From positions 1 through 64,000 of the forward strand of contig JAFQHQ010000220.1 of assembly GCA_017397885.1 (NCBI GenBank): a DNA stretch of 64,000 bases, written 5' to 3'. How positions within the stretch are numbered: position 1 is the first letter of the stretch; each line of letters starts with the position of its first letter. This document shows positions 1-7,651 of this stretch, piece by piece. The notes beneath the pieces are model-generated. The model was not told where the DNA came from, did not search any database, and saw only the letters and a list, made by a program, of their open reading frames with translations. Both the position numbers and the translations under genes were made by a program. Origin of the DNA: Clostridia bacterium. Its GTDB lineage: Bacteria > Bacillota > Clostridia > UMGS1810.

Positions 1-310
1 AAAACACGACAAACGCACATAAATAATTACCAAAAGATTCTTCGGCTTCGCCTCAGAATGACACGATCGGTTTTCCTCTTACAAATTCCGATTGCTTTTT
101 TAATAATGTGCGTGTTCTCGGTGCCTTTATCGACAGTCTGAGCTCCCTTTACACAAGGGAGCCTATTGATGTTCTGAATTTACATTGATCTTTTATATTT
201 TGCAACGCAGATGCTTCATTGAACAAGAGAAATACCCCACAAGGCATAAACCTTGCGGGGTATAACCACATTTATTTATTCAGTAAACCATTAACCAAAT
301 AAACTTTAAA
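1..310. other. Intergenic region with interspersed-repeat-like sequence
   Basis: No gene is visible here. Positions 35-62 carry a CTTCGGCTTCGCCTCAGAATG-like segment, and about 150-172 hold a short GCTCCCTT...AAGGGAGC hairpin. From memory, both resemble short elements scattered through clostridial genomes, but no second copy lies in this window, so that is inference. The right end (232-263) is the terminator of the surface protein gene. Confidence 0.4.
232..263 (-). terminator. Terminator of the surface protein gene
   Basis: A 13-bp stem ATACCCCGCAAGG / CCTTGTGGGGTAT (one G-T pair) with a 6-nt loop lies just past the stop codon on the minus strand. The following sequence TTCTCTTGTT is only moderately U-rich. 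Confidence 0.65.
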
Positions 311-1813
311 TCAGTCTTCCTTTTTCTTTGCAGAGATGAATGCTGCACCTGCTGCTACGGAAAGAACTGCGAATACTGCAACTACGCTTGCAGAACCTGT
401 CTGGGGATTTACGATACCGTCGGAAGAACCGCCGTTGTTTGAAGAACCACCGTTGTTCTCTGCGGGAACTGTTGTGGACTCGCCACCCTCAGCTGTTGCT
501 TCTTCACCTGCAAGACCTGTTGCAAGAGTGATTCCTTCGGGAGCTACTGTGGGAAGATCCTTACCTGAGGGAGCCTCAAGTGCGAAAATCTTCTGGAAAG
601 TAACTTCGATAGTATGGTTACCTACGACATTTGTGAAAGTATACTCGTAAACTTCCTTATTTGTTGCATTGATAAGATCACGGAGACCGGAATCATCTGT
701 ACCGTTGATGAGATCATCAAGAACTGCGCCGAAATCAATGTTCTTAAGGCTTGCAATATCCTTTTCGTAGTCAGTACCCTTGTCGATGATGACACTTGCT
801 ACCTCATAACCCTCGTCGGGAACGAACATAAATGTAGCATCTCTGCCTTCCATAATGCTGAGCTGACCGTCGCCCTTGAAGATTTCTCTTGTTTCGTTAT
901 AAACGATAGAACCGTGCTCGCCTGCAGAATAGCTGATTTCAAATCTGTTCTTAAGCTCTACAAATGTAGCGAAGATACTGCCAGAACCTGCGATGCTGAC
1001 TGAGTAAGTGGGATTCGTGCTGAGAACTGTACCACTACCGTCTACCCAACAGTAGAATGCATAGTATTCCTTCTCTGCTTCATCCTTAAGAGCAGCTGTA
1101 AGAGAAACTTCATCACCTGTCATAAGATCATCAATCTTATTTGTTGCAGAAATAGTAACTGTAGAAGTAGCACCGTTTTTACGGTTAACAGTTGCTGTAA
1201 CCTTTGCGATTTCAGAAGCAACAAGATTGTTGTATGTAGAACCGAAGAAACGAACACCTGTTGTAAGAGAGTAAAGCTTTGCTACAAGCTCTACAGAATT
1301 CTTTGTGCCTTCCAAATCAATAAGGTCAGCGTCATCATAAAGATTATATTCAACCTTATTATCCTCAAGGTAATCCTTGCAATCTGCATATGCAATCGGA
1401 CTCTCATCATCAAAAGCAGTTGCAACTACATAAGCCTTGCCTGCCGGTTCCTGTGTAATGCTGTTAATGGTAACCACTGTGCCTGCCGCATTAACAGTAG
1501 CATCGATAGTGAGGTACTTATCATGTGTACCCTTATATTCAACATTCTTTGTACCTGCTTTGAAATCGAAAACATCGTCGATATCATCAGCAGAAAGCTT
1601 TGTTGTGCCGATAGAAAGTGTAGCATTGTTCTTTTTAGTAATAGAAACAGCGACATTGTAGTCGGTGCCTTCCTTAGCGATCTTAAGAGCGCTGTCATCA
1701 CCGATAAGGTAATTACCAACCTTATAATTAGTCGTTGCTGCCGAAGCAAACAATACGCAAGTGCTCATAACAAGGCAAACTGCCATAAGCACTGCAAATA
1801 ATCTCTTTTTCAT
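311..1813 (-). CDS. Sortase-anchored surface protein (NPQTG motif)
   Basis: A 500-residue exported protein. Residues 1-25 form a signal peptide (MKKR, hydrophobic core, ASA cleavage site). The end has a Ser/Gly/Asn-rich linker (about 449-466), the sorting motif NPQTG (469-473), a hydrophobic stretch and a KKKED tail, which is the layout of proteins that sortase attaches to peptidoglycan. The middle is beta-rich. Around residues 290-410 there are motifs such as DEGYEV and YTFTNVVGNHTIEVTF, typical of InlB B-repeat-like adhesin modules. A perfect AGGAGG site precedes the ATG and a promoter lies at 1845-1873. It is monocistronic and no sortase gene is in the window. Surface anchoring is well supported; the ligand is unknown. 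Confidence 0.75.
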   Translation of the reverse strand: MKKRLFAVLMAVCLVMSTCVLFASAATTNYKVGNYLIGDDSALKIAKEGTDYNVAVSITKKNNATLSIGTTKLSADDIDDVFDFKAGTKNVEYKGTHDKYLTIDATVNAAGTVVTINSITQEPAGKAYVVATAFDDESPIAYADCKDYLEDNKVEYNLYDDADLIDLEGTKNSVELVAKLYSLTTGVRFFGSTYNNLVASEIAKVTATVNRKNGATSTVTISATNKIDDLMTGDEVSLTAALKDEAEKEYYAFYCWVDGSGTVLSTNPTYSVSIAGSGSIFATFVELKNRFEISYSAGEHGSIVYNETREIFKGDGQLSIMEGRDATFMFVPDEGYEVASVIIDKGTDYEKDIASLKNIDFGAVLDDLINGTDDSGLRDLINATNKEVYEYTFTNVVGNHTIEVTFQKIFALEAPSGKDLPTVAPEGITLATGLAGEEATAEGGESTTVPAENNGGSSNNGGSSDGIVNPQTGSASVVAVFAVLSVAAGAAFISAKKKED

Positions 1814-1844
1814 GAATAATTTCCTCCTAAATAAATGTAGAATT

Positions 1845-1873
1845 ATTATAACAGTATTTCAGAGTAAATGCAA
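1845..1873 (-). promoter_or_regulatory. Promoter of the surface protein gene
   Basis: On the minus strand TTGCAT, a 17-bp spacer and TATAAT lie about 30 bp before the AGGAGG ribosome binding site. Confidence 0.7.
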
Positions 1874-2348
1874 TACTGCAAAGCAAAATAAAGTTTCAAT
1901 TTTGTAACAAAAATAACACAATAATTTGTACAATTGTTACAAAAATGTTACATTGATGTAGTTTTTTGACGAAAGCCGCACATTGCAGCGGAACTGTCCG
2001 AGACCTCCTTAAATATACAGAAATGTATGCATAGACAGGTTGTCCGGCATTTTTGCATCAAAAAAGAGCTGTTTGCCGAACATCAAAAAACGAATACCAC
2101 ATCATCCGAAAAAGCCTGACCGAAAATTTCGGATTTCGTCTCTATCCTGACCTATTATATACTCACGGGGATAAAAAATCAACCCTTTTTTCTGACCACT
2201 ATATTCCAATTTTGAATATTAATTAAATTATTATTCTGTATCCGCATTATTCTTCAACATATAGTTGTCGATTTCTTTTGTTCATCCGACATCTTGATTA
2301 AAATTTTTTTAAAAATTTTTATTTTCTTAACAAAAATTATCTTTTGTC

Positions 2349-2377
2349 TTGACCCCGATCACTATATATGGTATAAT
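2349..2377 (+). promoter_or_regulatory. Promoter of the aminotransferase-aldolase unit
   Basis: TTGACC (2349-2354), a 17-bp spacer and TATAAT (2372-2377) form a near-consensus vegetative promoter. Transcription would start just inside the inverted repeat at 2382-2399. Confidence 0.8.
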
Positions 2378-2381
2378 ATAT

Positions 2382-2399
2382 GGTGAATGATGATTCACC
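2382..2399 (+). promoter_or_regulatory. Inverted repeat at the transcript start, putative operator
   Basis: GGTGAAT-GATG-ATTCACC has perfect 7-bp arms and starts 4 bp after the -10 box. It could bind a repressor or form a small 5' hairpin. The regulator is unknown. Confidence 0.45.
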
Positions 2400-2430
2400 C
2401 GAAAATTATATGTCAAAAGGAGTGTTAAAA

Positions 2431-3912
2431 ATGGATACACGCTTTGCAATTTCCAAATACCCCGATGCAGCTCATGTTACCGCACATCTCGACAAGCTCA
2501 TCAAGTCACCTATCTATACCATTAAACCCGACGTACTGAAAGCTTACGAAGAAGAATATTTTGACAAAAAGTGTGCTAAATCTAAGGAAATGATCGCTGA
2601 GGCACGTAACATCATCCCCGGCGGCGTTCAGCACAACCTTGCATTCAACTATCCGTTCCCCCTCGTTTTCACAAAGGCTGAGGGTGAATACCTTTATGAT
2701 ATTGACGGCAACCGTTATCTCGACTTCCTGCAGGCAGGCGGTCCCACGGTTCTCGGCTCGAATCCTCCCGCCGTACGTGAGCAGGTCAAGGAGCTTCTTG
2801 ACACCTGCGGTCCGTCAACAGGTCTTTTCCACGAGTTTGAATACAAGCTTGCCAAAAAGATCTCCGACAGCATGGAAACAGTAGAAATGTTCCGTATGCT
2901 CGGTTCGGGCACTGAGGCTTGTATGGCAGCCGCACGTGTTGCAAGACTTGCCACAAAGAACAAGAACATCGTCAAGATGGGCGGAGCATATCACGGCTGG
3001 TCTGATCAGCTTGCATACGGCATCCGTGTTCCCGGCTCAAAGTTCACACAGGCTAACGATGTTCCGCTTTACCTTTTCAGCCACACTCAGGAATTCTTCC
3101 CCAATGATATCGACTCGCTTGAAAAAGTTCTTCGCAAGAACCAGCTCAACGGCGGTACAGCCGCAGTTTATATGGAACCCGTAGGTCCCGAAAGCGGCAC
3201 ACGTCCTCTTGACTTTGAATTTAACAAAGAGGTTGAGCGTCTTTGCCGTAAATACGGTGCACTCCTTATCTTTGATGAAGTTGTAACAGGCTTCCGTATC
3301 GGTATGGCAGGTGCACAGGGCTACTTCGGAGTATCTCCCGACCTCACGATCTTCGGCAAGGTTATCGCAGGCGGATATCCGGGAGCAGGCGGTATCGGCG
3401 GCAAGAAGGAATATATGAAGTACCTCGGAGCAGGTCTTGACGGTTCAACAAAGGTCAAGAAGGCTCTTATCGGCGGTACCATGGCTGCAACTCCCCTCAG
3501 CTGTGTTGCAGGTTACTACACTCTTGAAGAGATCGACCGCACAAACGCTTGCCAGAAGGCAGGTCAGATGGGCGACCGTCTTACACTCGGACTTCGCAAG
3601 CTTATCAAAAAATACAATCTTCCCTTTGTTGCATTCAATCAGGGCTCTATCTGTCACCTTGAGACAGTCGGCACAATGCACTTCTCCATCGACTGGAGCA
3701 AGCCGTGGACAATTCCTTCGGTTCTTTCCGCAACAAGCGAAAGAAAGAAAGAGATGGAGCATATGGGTGCTGCATACATGGCAGAAGGTCTCGTAACTCT
3801 TGCAGGAAGCAGACTTTACACTTCCGCAGCATATACTCCCGAGCGTATCGACGAAGCTCTTGCAGCATTCGACAGAGTTTTCGCTAATGTTGCAAGAAAA
3901 CCTAAAAACTAA
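2431..3912 (+). CDS. Class III PLP-dependent aminotransferase (glutamate-1-semialdehyde aminomutase-like)
   Basis: A 493-residue cytoplasmic enzyme of the class III aminotransferase family. It has the cofactor-binding GTEACMAAARVAR and GAYHGW motifs, the DEVVTGFRIG strand with its pyridine-binding Asp (about D282), and the Schiff-base Lys in FGKVIAGG (about K310). The ATG at 2431 is preferred over the upstream ATG because AAAGGAG sits 7-8 bp before it. The family includes glutamate-1-semialdehyde aminomutase and many omega-aminotransferases. No haem genes are near, and the next gene, 14 bp downstream, is an aldolase. A role in amino-sugar or amino-acid side-chain metabolism is therefore as likely as tetrapyrrole synthesis. 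The family is sure; the substrate is not. Confidence 0.85.
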   Translation: MDTRFAISKYPDAAHVTAHLDKLIKSPIYTIKPDVLKAYEEEYFDKKCAKSKEMIAEARNIIPGGVQHNLAFNYPFPLVFTKAEGEYLYDIDGNRYLDFLQAGGPTVLGSNPPAVREQVKELLDTCGPSTGLFHEFEYKLAKKISDSMETVEMFRMLGSGTEACMAAARVARLATKNKNIVKMGGAYHGWSDQLAYGIRVPGSKFTQANDVPLYLFSHTQEFFPNDIDSLEKVLRKNQLNGGTAAVYMEPVGPESGTRPLDFEFNKEVERLCRKYGALLIFDEVVTGFRIGMAGAQGYFGVSPDLTIFGKVIAGGYPGAGGIGGKKEYMKYLGAGLDGSTKVKKALIGGTMAATPLSCVAGYYTLEEIDRTNACQKAGQMGDRLTLGLRKLIKKYNLPFVAFNQGSICHLETVGTMHFSIDWSKPWTIPSVLSATSERKKEMEHMGAAYMAEGLVTLAGSRLYTSAAYTPERIDEALAAFDRVFANVARKPKN

Positions 3913-3926
3913 AAGGAGTGTTTATC

Positions 3927-5123
3927 ATGGAGATTTCTCTTGCTAAACAAACCGTTATCGATGCCGGCAAAAGACTTGTCGAAACAGGTCTCATCGCACG
4001 TACATGGGGCAATGTCAGCTGCAGAGTCAGCGACACTCAGTTTGTCATCACTCCGAGCGGACGTTCGTACGACTCTCTGACTCCCGATGACATCGTTCTT
4101 GTCAATCTTGAAGATCTCTCTTATGACGGAGATGTCAAGCCGTCAAGCGAAAAAGGACTTCACGCTCAGTGTTATCTTCTGAGACCCGACGTTAATTTTG
4201 TAATTCACACTCATCAGTATTTTGCATCGGTTCTCAGCGCAGTCGAGCTGTCGCTGTCTCCCGACTCGCTTTCAGAGGAACATTCCGCCGTTATCGGAAA
4301 AGGAGTTCCGCTTGCTTCCTACGGTCTTCCCGGAACAGGAAAGCTTCGCACAGGTGTTGCAAATGCCGTCAAGAATAATCCCGGATCAAACGCAATTATC
4401 ATGTCACATCACGGTGCAGTTTGTCTCGGTTCTGATTATGACAACGCTTTTCTTTGCGCACAGACGCTCGAAAAAGCCTGTCTTGATTTCATTCTTAAAG
4501 CTTTCAACGCAAAAACGCGCAAAAACGTCACAACATTCGAGGATGTTCTGAACGCATTCGAGATTGTGCCGTGGGAAACCCCTCTTGACTGCTACACAAG
4601 CGTCAGAAACGAAACTACATTCACAATGAAAAACGGTGATTCGGAGATTGAAATTGACCTGACAACAGGCAATACCTTTGACGGATCCGAAGCTCCCTCA
4701 ACATCCGAGCTTCACCGTGCCGTTTATCTTGACAGAGAAGATGTCAACTGCATCATTCACAGCAGAGAATCATCGCTTTTTGCCGCTTCACAGAGTCTTT
4801 CAAAATCTCTTAAGCCCTGCCTTGACGATGCTGCTCAGATTGCGGGAATTGATACTGCAATCGTCAGATACCGTAAGGATGGCGAAAAGGCTGTCACGGA
4901 AGCCGCAAAGAACCGCGATGCCGTTCTGATTGCCGATAACGGAGCTCTTTGCTTCGGCTCTGACGAGGATGAAGCAGGTGCCGTTCTGACCGTTCTCGAA
5001 AAGAACTGCTCGGCAGTTATCGCGGGAAGTCTCATCGGCGGAGCAAAGCATATAGGCAAAGCCGACTGTGCTTTAATGAGACTTGTCTACAAAATGAAGT
5101 ATTCCAAGAAAAAGGATGCGTAA
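3927..5123 (+). CDS. Tandem class II aldolase/adducin-domain protein
   Basis: A 398-residue protein with two class II aldolase (fuculose-phosphate aldolase/adducin) domains. Domain 1 (about 1-210) keeps the zinc ligands, with HTH in VIHTHQ (H94, H96) and SHHG (H161/H162). Domain 2 (about 220-398) aligns in layout, but the histidine pair has become HSR (278-280) and the later histidine is lost in ADNGAL, so it is probably a non-catalytic partner domain. The ATG at 3927 follows AAAAGGAG with good spacing; the in-frame GTG at 3918 overlaps that site. It is co-transcribed with the aminotransferase. Class II aldolases cleave or epimerise phosphorylated sugars, but the actual substrate cannot be read from the sequence. 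Confidence 0.8.
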   Translation: MEISLAKQTVIDAGKRLVETGLIARTWGNVSCRVSDTQFVITPSGRSYDSLTPDDIVLVNLEDLSYDGDVKPSSEKGLHAQCYLLRPDVNFVIHTHQYFASVLSAVELSLSPDSLSEEHSAVIGKGVPLASYGLPGTGKLRTGVANAVKNNPGSNAIIMSHHGAVCLGSDYDNAFLCAQTLEKACLDFILKAFNAKTRKNVTTFEDVLNAFEIVPWETPLDCYTSVRNETTFTMKNGDSEIEIDLTTGNTFDGSEAPSTSELHRAVYLDREDVNCIIHSRESSLFAASQSLSKSLKPCLDDAAQIAGIDTAIVRYRKDGEKAVTEAAKNRDAVLIADNGALCFGSDEDEAGAVLTVLEKNCSAVIAGSLIGGAKHIGKADCALMRLVYKMKYSKKKDA

Positions 5124-5133
5124 ATAAAACAAC

Positions 5134-5165
5134 GCCCACTGTCGTTTGACGGTGGGCATTTTTCT
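5134..5165. terminator. Terminator between convergent genes
   Basis: GCCCACTGTC-GTTT-GACGGTGGGC (one G-T pair) is followed by ATTTTTCTT on the plus strand. It ends the aldolase transcript and may also serve the convergent MurD-like gene. Confidence 0.85.
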
Positions 5166-5168
5166 TGA

Positions 5169-6473
5169 CTATTCTGAAAATTTCTTTATCAGTTCTTTAT
5201 AGTGATTGCCTTTTTCTTCAAAGTTTTTATACACGTTATAGCTTGCTGCCGCAGGTGAGAACAAACACGTTCTGCCCTTTTCCGTCACGGCAAACGCTGT
5301 CTTTACGGCATCCTCCATATCGGCTGCTTTGTAAAGATTTTTAGCTGTTTTTCCGCTCATCTCGTCACAAATCGAATGTCCTGTTTGCGGAAGTCCGATG
5401 AGATTGCGGACATTGGAATTTTCGAGGTCAACAACAAACTCGCTGTAGTCGAGTCCCCTGTCCATACCGCCGAAGATAAGCGTATCAACGTTTTTTAACG
5501 CTTCGACCGCATACATTACAACTTTCGGTGCGGTGGCTATACTGTCATTGACAAATTTTATTCCGTCAAAGACACCGACAGGCTCCATACGGTGATCGAT
5601 ACCGCCGAAATTCATAATGCCTTTCAGCACGGATTCTTCATCTATGCCGAGGCACCTCGCGACCGTAGCCGCAAAGAACGTATTCTGTGCATTGTGTCTG
5701 CCGACAAGTCTTTCGTTACACTCCGACAATCTTTTTAAAAACTCCGATCTGTCACTCTCGTCAAGTGCGATCGGGATTTTTTTTGCTTTTATATCCTTAT
5801 CAAAGAGATATTCCCGAAGTCCGTCAACATCGCCGTAAATGAGAAAATCCTCTTCACCCTGATGTGCGGTTATATTAAGCTTTGCGTTTGCGTAACCCTC
5901 GAAGCCGTTGTAATGATCAAGATGCTCTTCATAAAGATTCGTAAAAACTGCAATATGCGGTGATGTCTTCATAAACTCAAGCTGATGACACGACAGCTCG
6001 ATAACAGCAGTTTTGCCCTCACAGTCATCAAACACGTCAAGCACAGGCACGCCGATGTTGCCGATTAGACAAGAATCAACACCTGCCGCCTGTAAAACAT
6101 TATAAATCAATGTCGATGTAGTTGTTTTACCCTTTGTTCCCGTAATACCGATCTTGCGGCACGGTGCAAAGCGCATAAACAGCTCTGTCTGGCAGGTTAT
6201 CTCCGTGTTGTCGGGAATTGCGACATCGCAGAACGGTATGCCCGGTGATTTCATAACGAGGTCATAATCCTTCATTGCATCAAGATAATTCTCACCGAAA
6301 AACGACTTCACACCGTCAAATTTCGGATCGACTCTGTCGGCAACGGCAAGCTCGGCATCGGGAATGTGAGTTTTCAAAAAATTAAGAGTAGAACGACCCT
6401 CACGACCCATTCCGAGAATAAGGATCCTTTTGTTCTGCAAATACTCAATCAAAGCCTTTGACAAAGCGTACAT
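5169..6473 (-). CDS. murD: MurD-like Mur ligase
   Basis: A 434-residue ATP-dependent ligase of the Mur family, close to the usual MurD length. The N-terminal Rossmann domain starts with RILILGMGREGRSTL, which binds the UDP-MurNAc part. The ATP loop GITGTKGKTTTS lies at 109-120, and GRHNAQN (258-264) and GIDHRMEPV (291-299) mark the central and C-terminal domains. MurD adds glutamate to UDP-MurNAc-L-Ala in the cytoplasm. The signature that reads DSKATN in classical MurD is DSIATA here (310-315), so the conserved Lys is replaced by Ile. The gene sits outside any dcw cluster, last in a minus-strand run 16 bp after the FAD oxidoreductase. It may be the only MurD or a specialised paralog. Confidence 0.75.
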   Translation of the reverse strand: MYALSKALIEYLQNKRILILGMGREGRSTLNFLKTHIPDAELAVADRVDPKFDGVKSFFGENYLDAMKDYDLVMKSPGIPFCDVAIPDNTEITCQTELFMRFAPCRKIGITGTKGKTTTSTLIYNVLQAAGVDSCLIGNIGVPVLDVFDDCEGKTAVIELSCHQLEFMKTSPHIAVFTNLYEEHLDHYNGFEGYANAKLNITAHQGEEDFLIYGDVDGLREYLFDKDIKAKKIPIALDESDRSEFLKRLSECNERLVGRHNAQNTFFAATVARCLGIDEESVLKGIMNFGGIDHRMEPVGVFDGIKFVNDSIATAPKVVMYAVEALKNVDTLIFGGMDRGLDYSEFVVDLENSNVRNLIGLPQTGHSICDEMSGKTAKNLYKAADMEDAVKTAFAVTEKGRTCLFSPAAASYNVYKNFEEKGNHYKELIKKFSE

Positions 6474-6488
6474 CTCCCCGATTGTTTT

Positions 6489-7607
6489 TTAATCATAAAT
6501 GTGAAGCTTTACGCCTCTTCTGACAAGCTCCGATTGAAGCTTATGCACATCGAGTGACGTAAAATCATCACTCATCGAAGCCGCAACGCCTGCCGCTTCG
6601 CCCGTAACGGCACAGACAGGGATAACCCTTGTTATCTCCCACATTTCATCGGTAACGGAAATATTTCTGCCTGCCGTTATAAGGTTCTTTATCTTTGTAC
6701 CGTAAAGGCACGAAAACGGTATTTCAAATCTCGGACCTCTTTTGCGCCAGTCGCCTACAGCACCGATACTGTCTTTATAGTATTCCTCATTCTTATCCGA
6801 AAGAACCGTTTTGCCGCAAATTCTTCTCGTCCTTCTGTAGCACGGAACCATGGAGATCGAAGCGGCTTCTTCACCGTTCTTTTCACGCTCTGACAGCTCC
6901 GAAAGAAGCTCTTTGTGAGAGTCAATAACGTATTCCGAAACAGAACAAGGATTATCTATATAATATGTCTTGTCGCTCTCAGATGACCTGAACGGCAGAC
7001 CGATGCTGCGAAGCTTCATACCGTCCCTTTCCGAAACGGTATAAAACCACGATGATGTTGTATTACCCTCAGCAAAATGCTCTGTTCCCGCACCGCTTTG
7101 CACGCAAAGATCGGCGTCTCCCGTGGCATCGACAAAGCTTTTCGCTTCTATCGAAAGCTCTCCCGCTTTGGTCTGCAGAAAAGCTTTTGTTATTTTTCCG
7201 TCAAGCACCTCTACGTCGCTTACAAGTGCATCGTAAATCAGCGTAACACCCTCATTCAGAAGAAGCTTTTCCGCTTCGAGTGCAAACAACCACGGATTGT
7301 ACTGCACCTCGTAACGGATTTTTGCTTTTTCTTCTTTAGTCCCCGACTTTATCCACGGAGTCGGTTCTCTTGCCTGGATGTTATGCTTCATCGAAAGCTT
7401 CAGAAGCTCCTCGGCAATACCGAAGGACATCTGATTGCCGCAGCCGTCACAAAGAGGGAGATATATTGTCACAAGTCCCATCGTTGCAAGTCCGCCGAGA
7501 ACACAGTTCTTTTCACACAGAACCGTGCGAGCGCCGCTTCTTGCCGAAGCGAGCGCCGCCGCTATACCTGCGATACCTCCGCCTGCAACCAGAACATCAC
7601 ATTGCAT
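6489..7607 (-). CDS. FAD-dependent oxidoreductase
   Basis: A 372-residue flavoprotein of the FAD_oxidored type. The dinucleotide-binding motif VLVAGGGIAGIAAALASAR is at the extreme N-terminus, followed by a conserved acidic strand end (LCEK). Near the C-terminus GRNISVTDEMWEITRVIP and VCAVTGEAAGVAA contact FAD in this family. The ATG at 7607 is chosen because AAGGA lies 7 bp upstream; a GTG at 7631 is the only alternative and lacks a good site. It follows the propeller/six-hairpin gene by 44 bp and is probably in the same transcript, which suggests oxidation of a carbohydrate or related substrate. The substrate is not known. Confidence 0.8.
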   Translation of the reverse strand: MQCDVLVAGGGIAGIAAALASARSGARTVLCEKNCVLGGLATMGLVTIYLPLCDGCGNQMSFGIAEELLKLSMKHNIQAREPTPWIKSGTKEEKAKIRYEVQYNPWLFALEAEKLLLNEGVTLIYDALVSDVEVLDGKITKAFLQTKAGELSIEAKSFVDATGDADLCVQSGAGTEHFAEGNTTSSWFYTVSERDGMKLRSIGLPFRSSESDKTYYIDNPCSVSEYVIDSHKELLSELSEREKNGEEAASISMVPCYRRTRRICGKTVLSDKNEEYYKDSIGAVGDWRKRGPRFEIPFSCLYGTKIKNLITAGRNISVTDEMWEITRVIPVCAVTGEAAGVAASMSDDFTSLDVHKLQSELVRRGVKLHIYD

Positions 7608-7651
7608 CGTTCTGTCCTTAGAGTTCTTCACTGATCATCACATCCGACTGA

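Larger units (their letters stand above)
1814..2430. other. 617-bp AT-rich divergent intergenic region
   Basis: This spacer holds two outward-facing promoters (1845-1873 minus, 2349-2377 plus) and an inverted repeat at 2382-2399. Between about 1900 and 2340 the sequence is AT-rich, with runs of A and T and repeated TTGTTAC/GTTACA words near 1900-1955. No ORF with a ribosome binding site and no recognisable riboswitch core was seen there. Confidence 0.5.

Noticed and set aside
614-1003. 129-codon open frame on the plus strand
   Set aside because: Antisense to the sortase-anchored protein gene, which has a signal peptide, sorting motif, promoter and ribosome binding site.
7077-7634. 185-codon open frame on the plus strand
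   Set aside because: Antisense to the FAD oxidoreductase and composed mainly of Arg, Phe and Cys runs typical of shadow frames.
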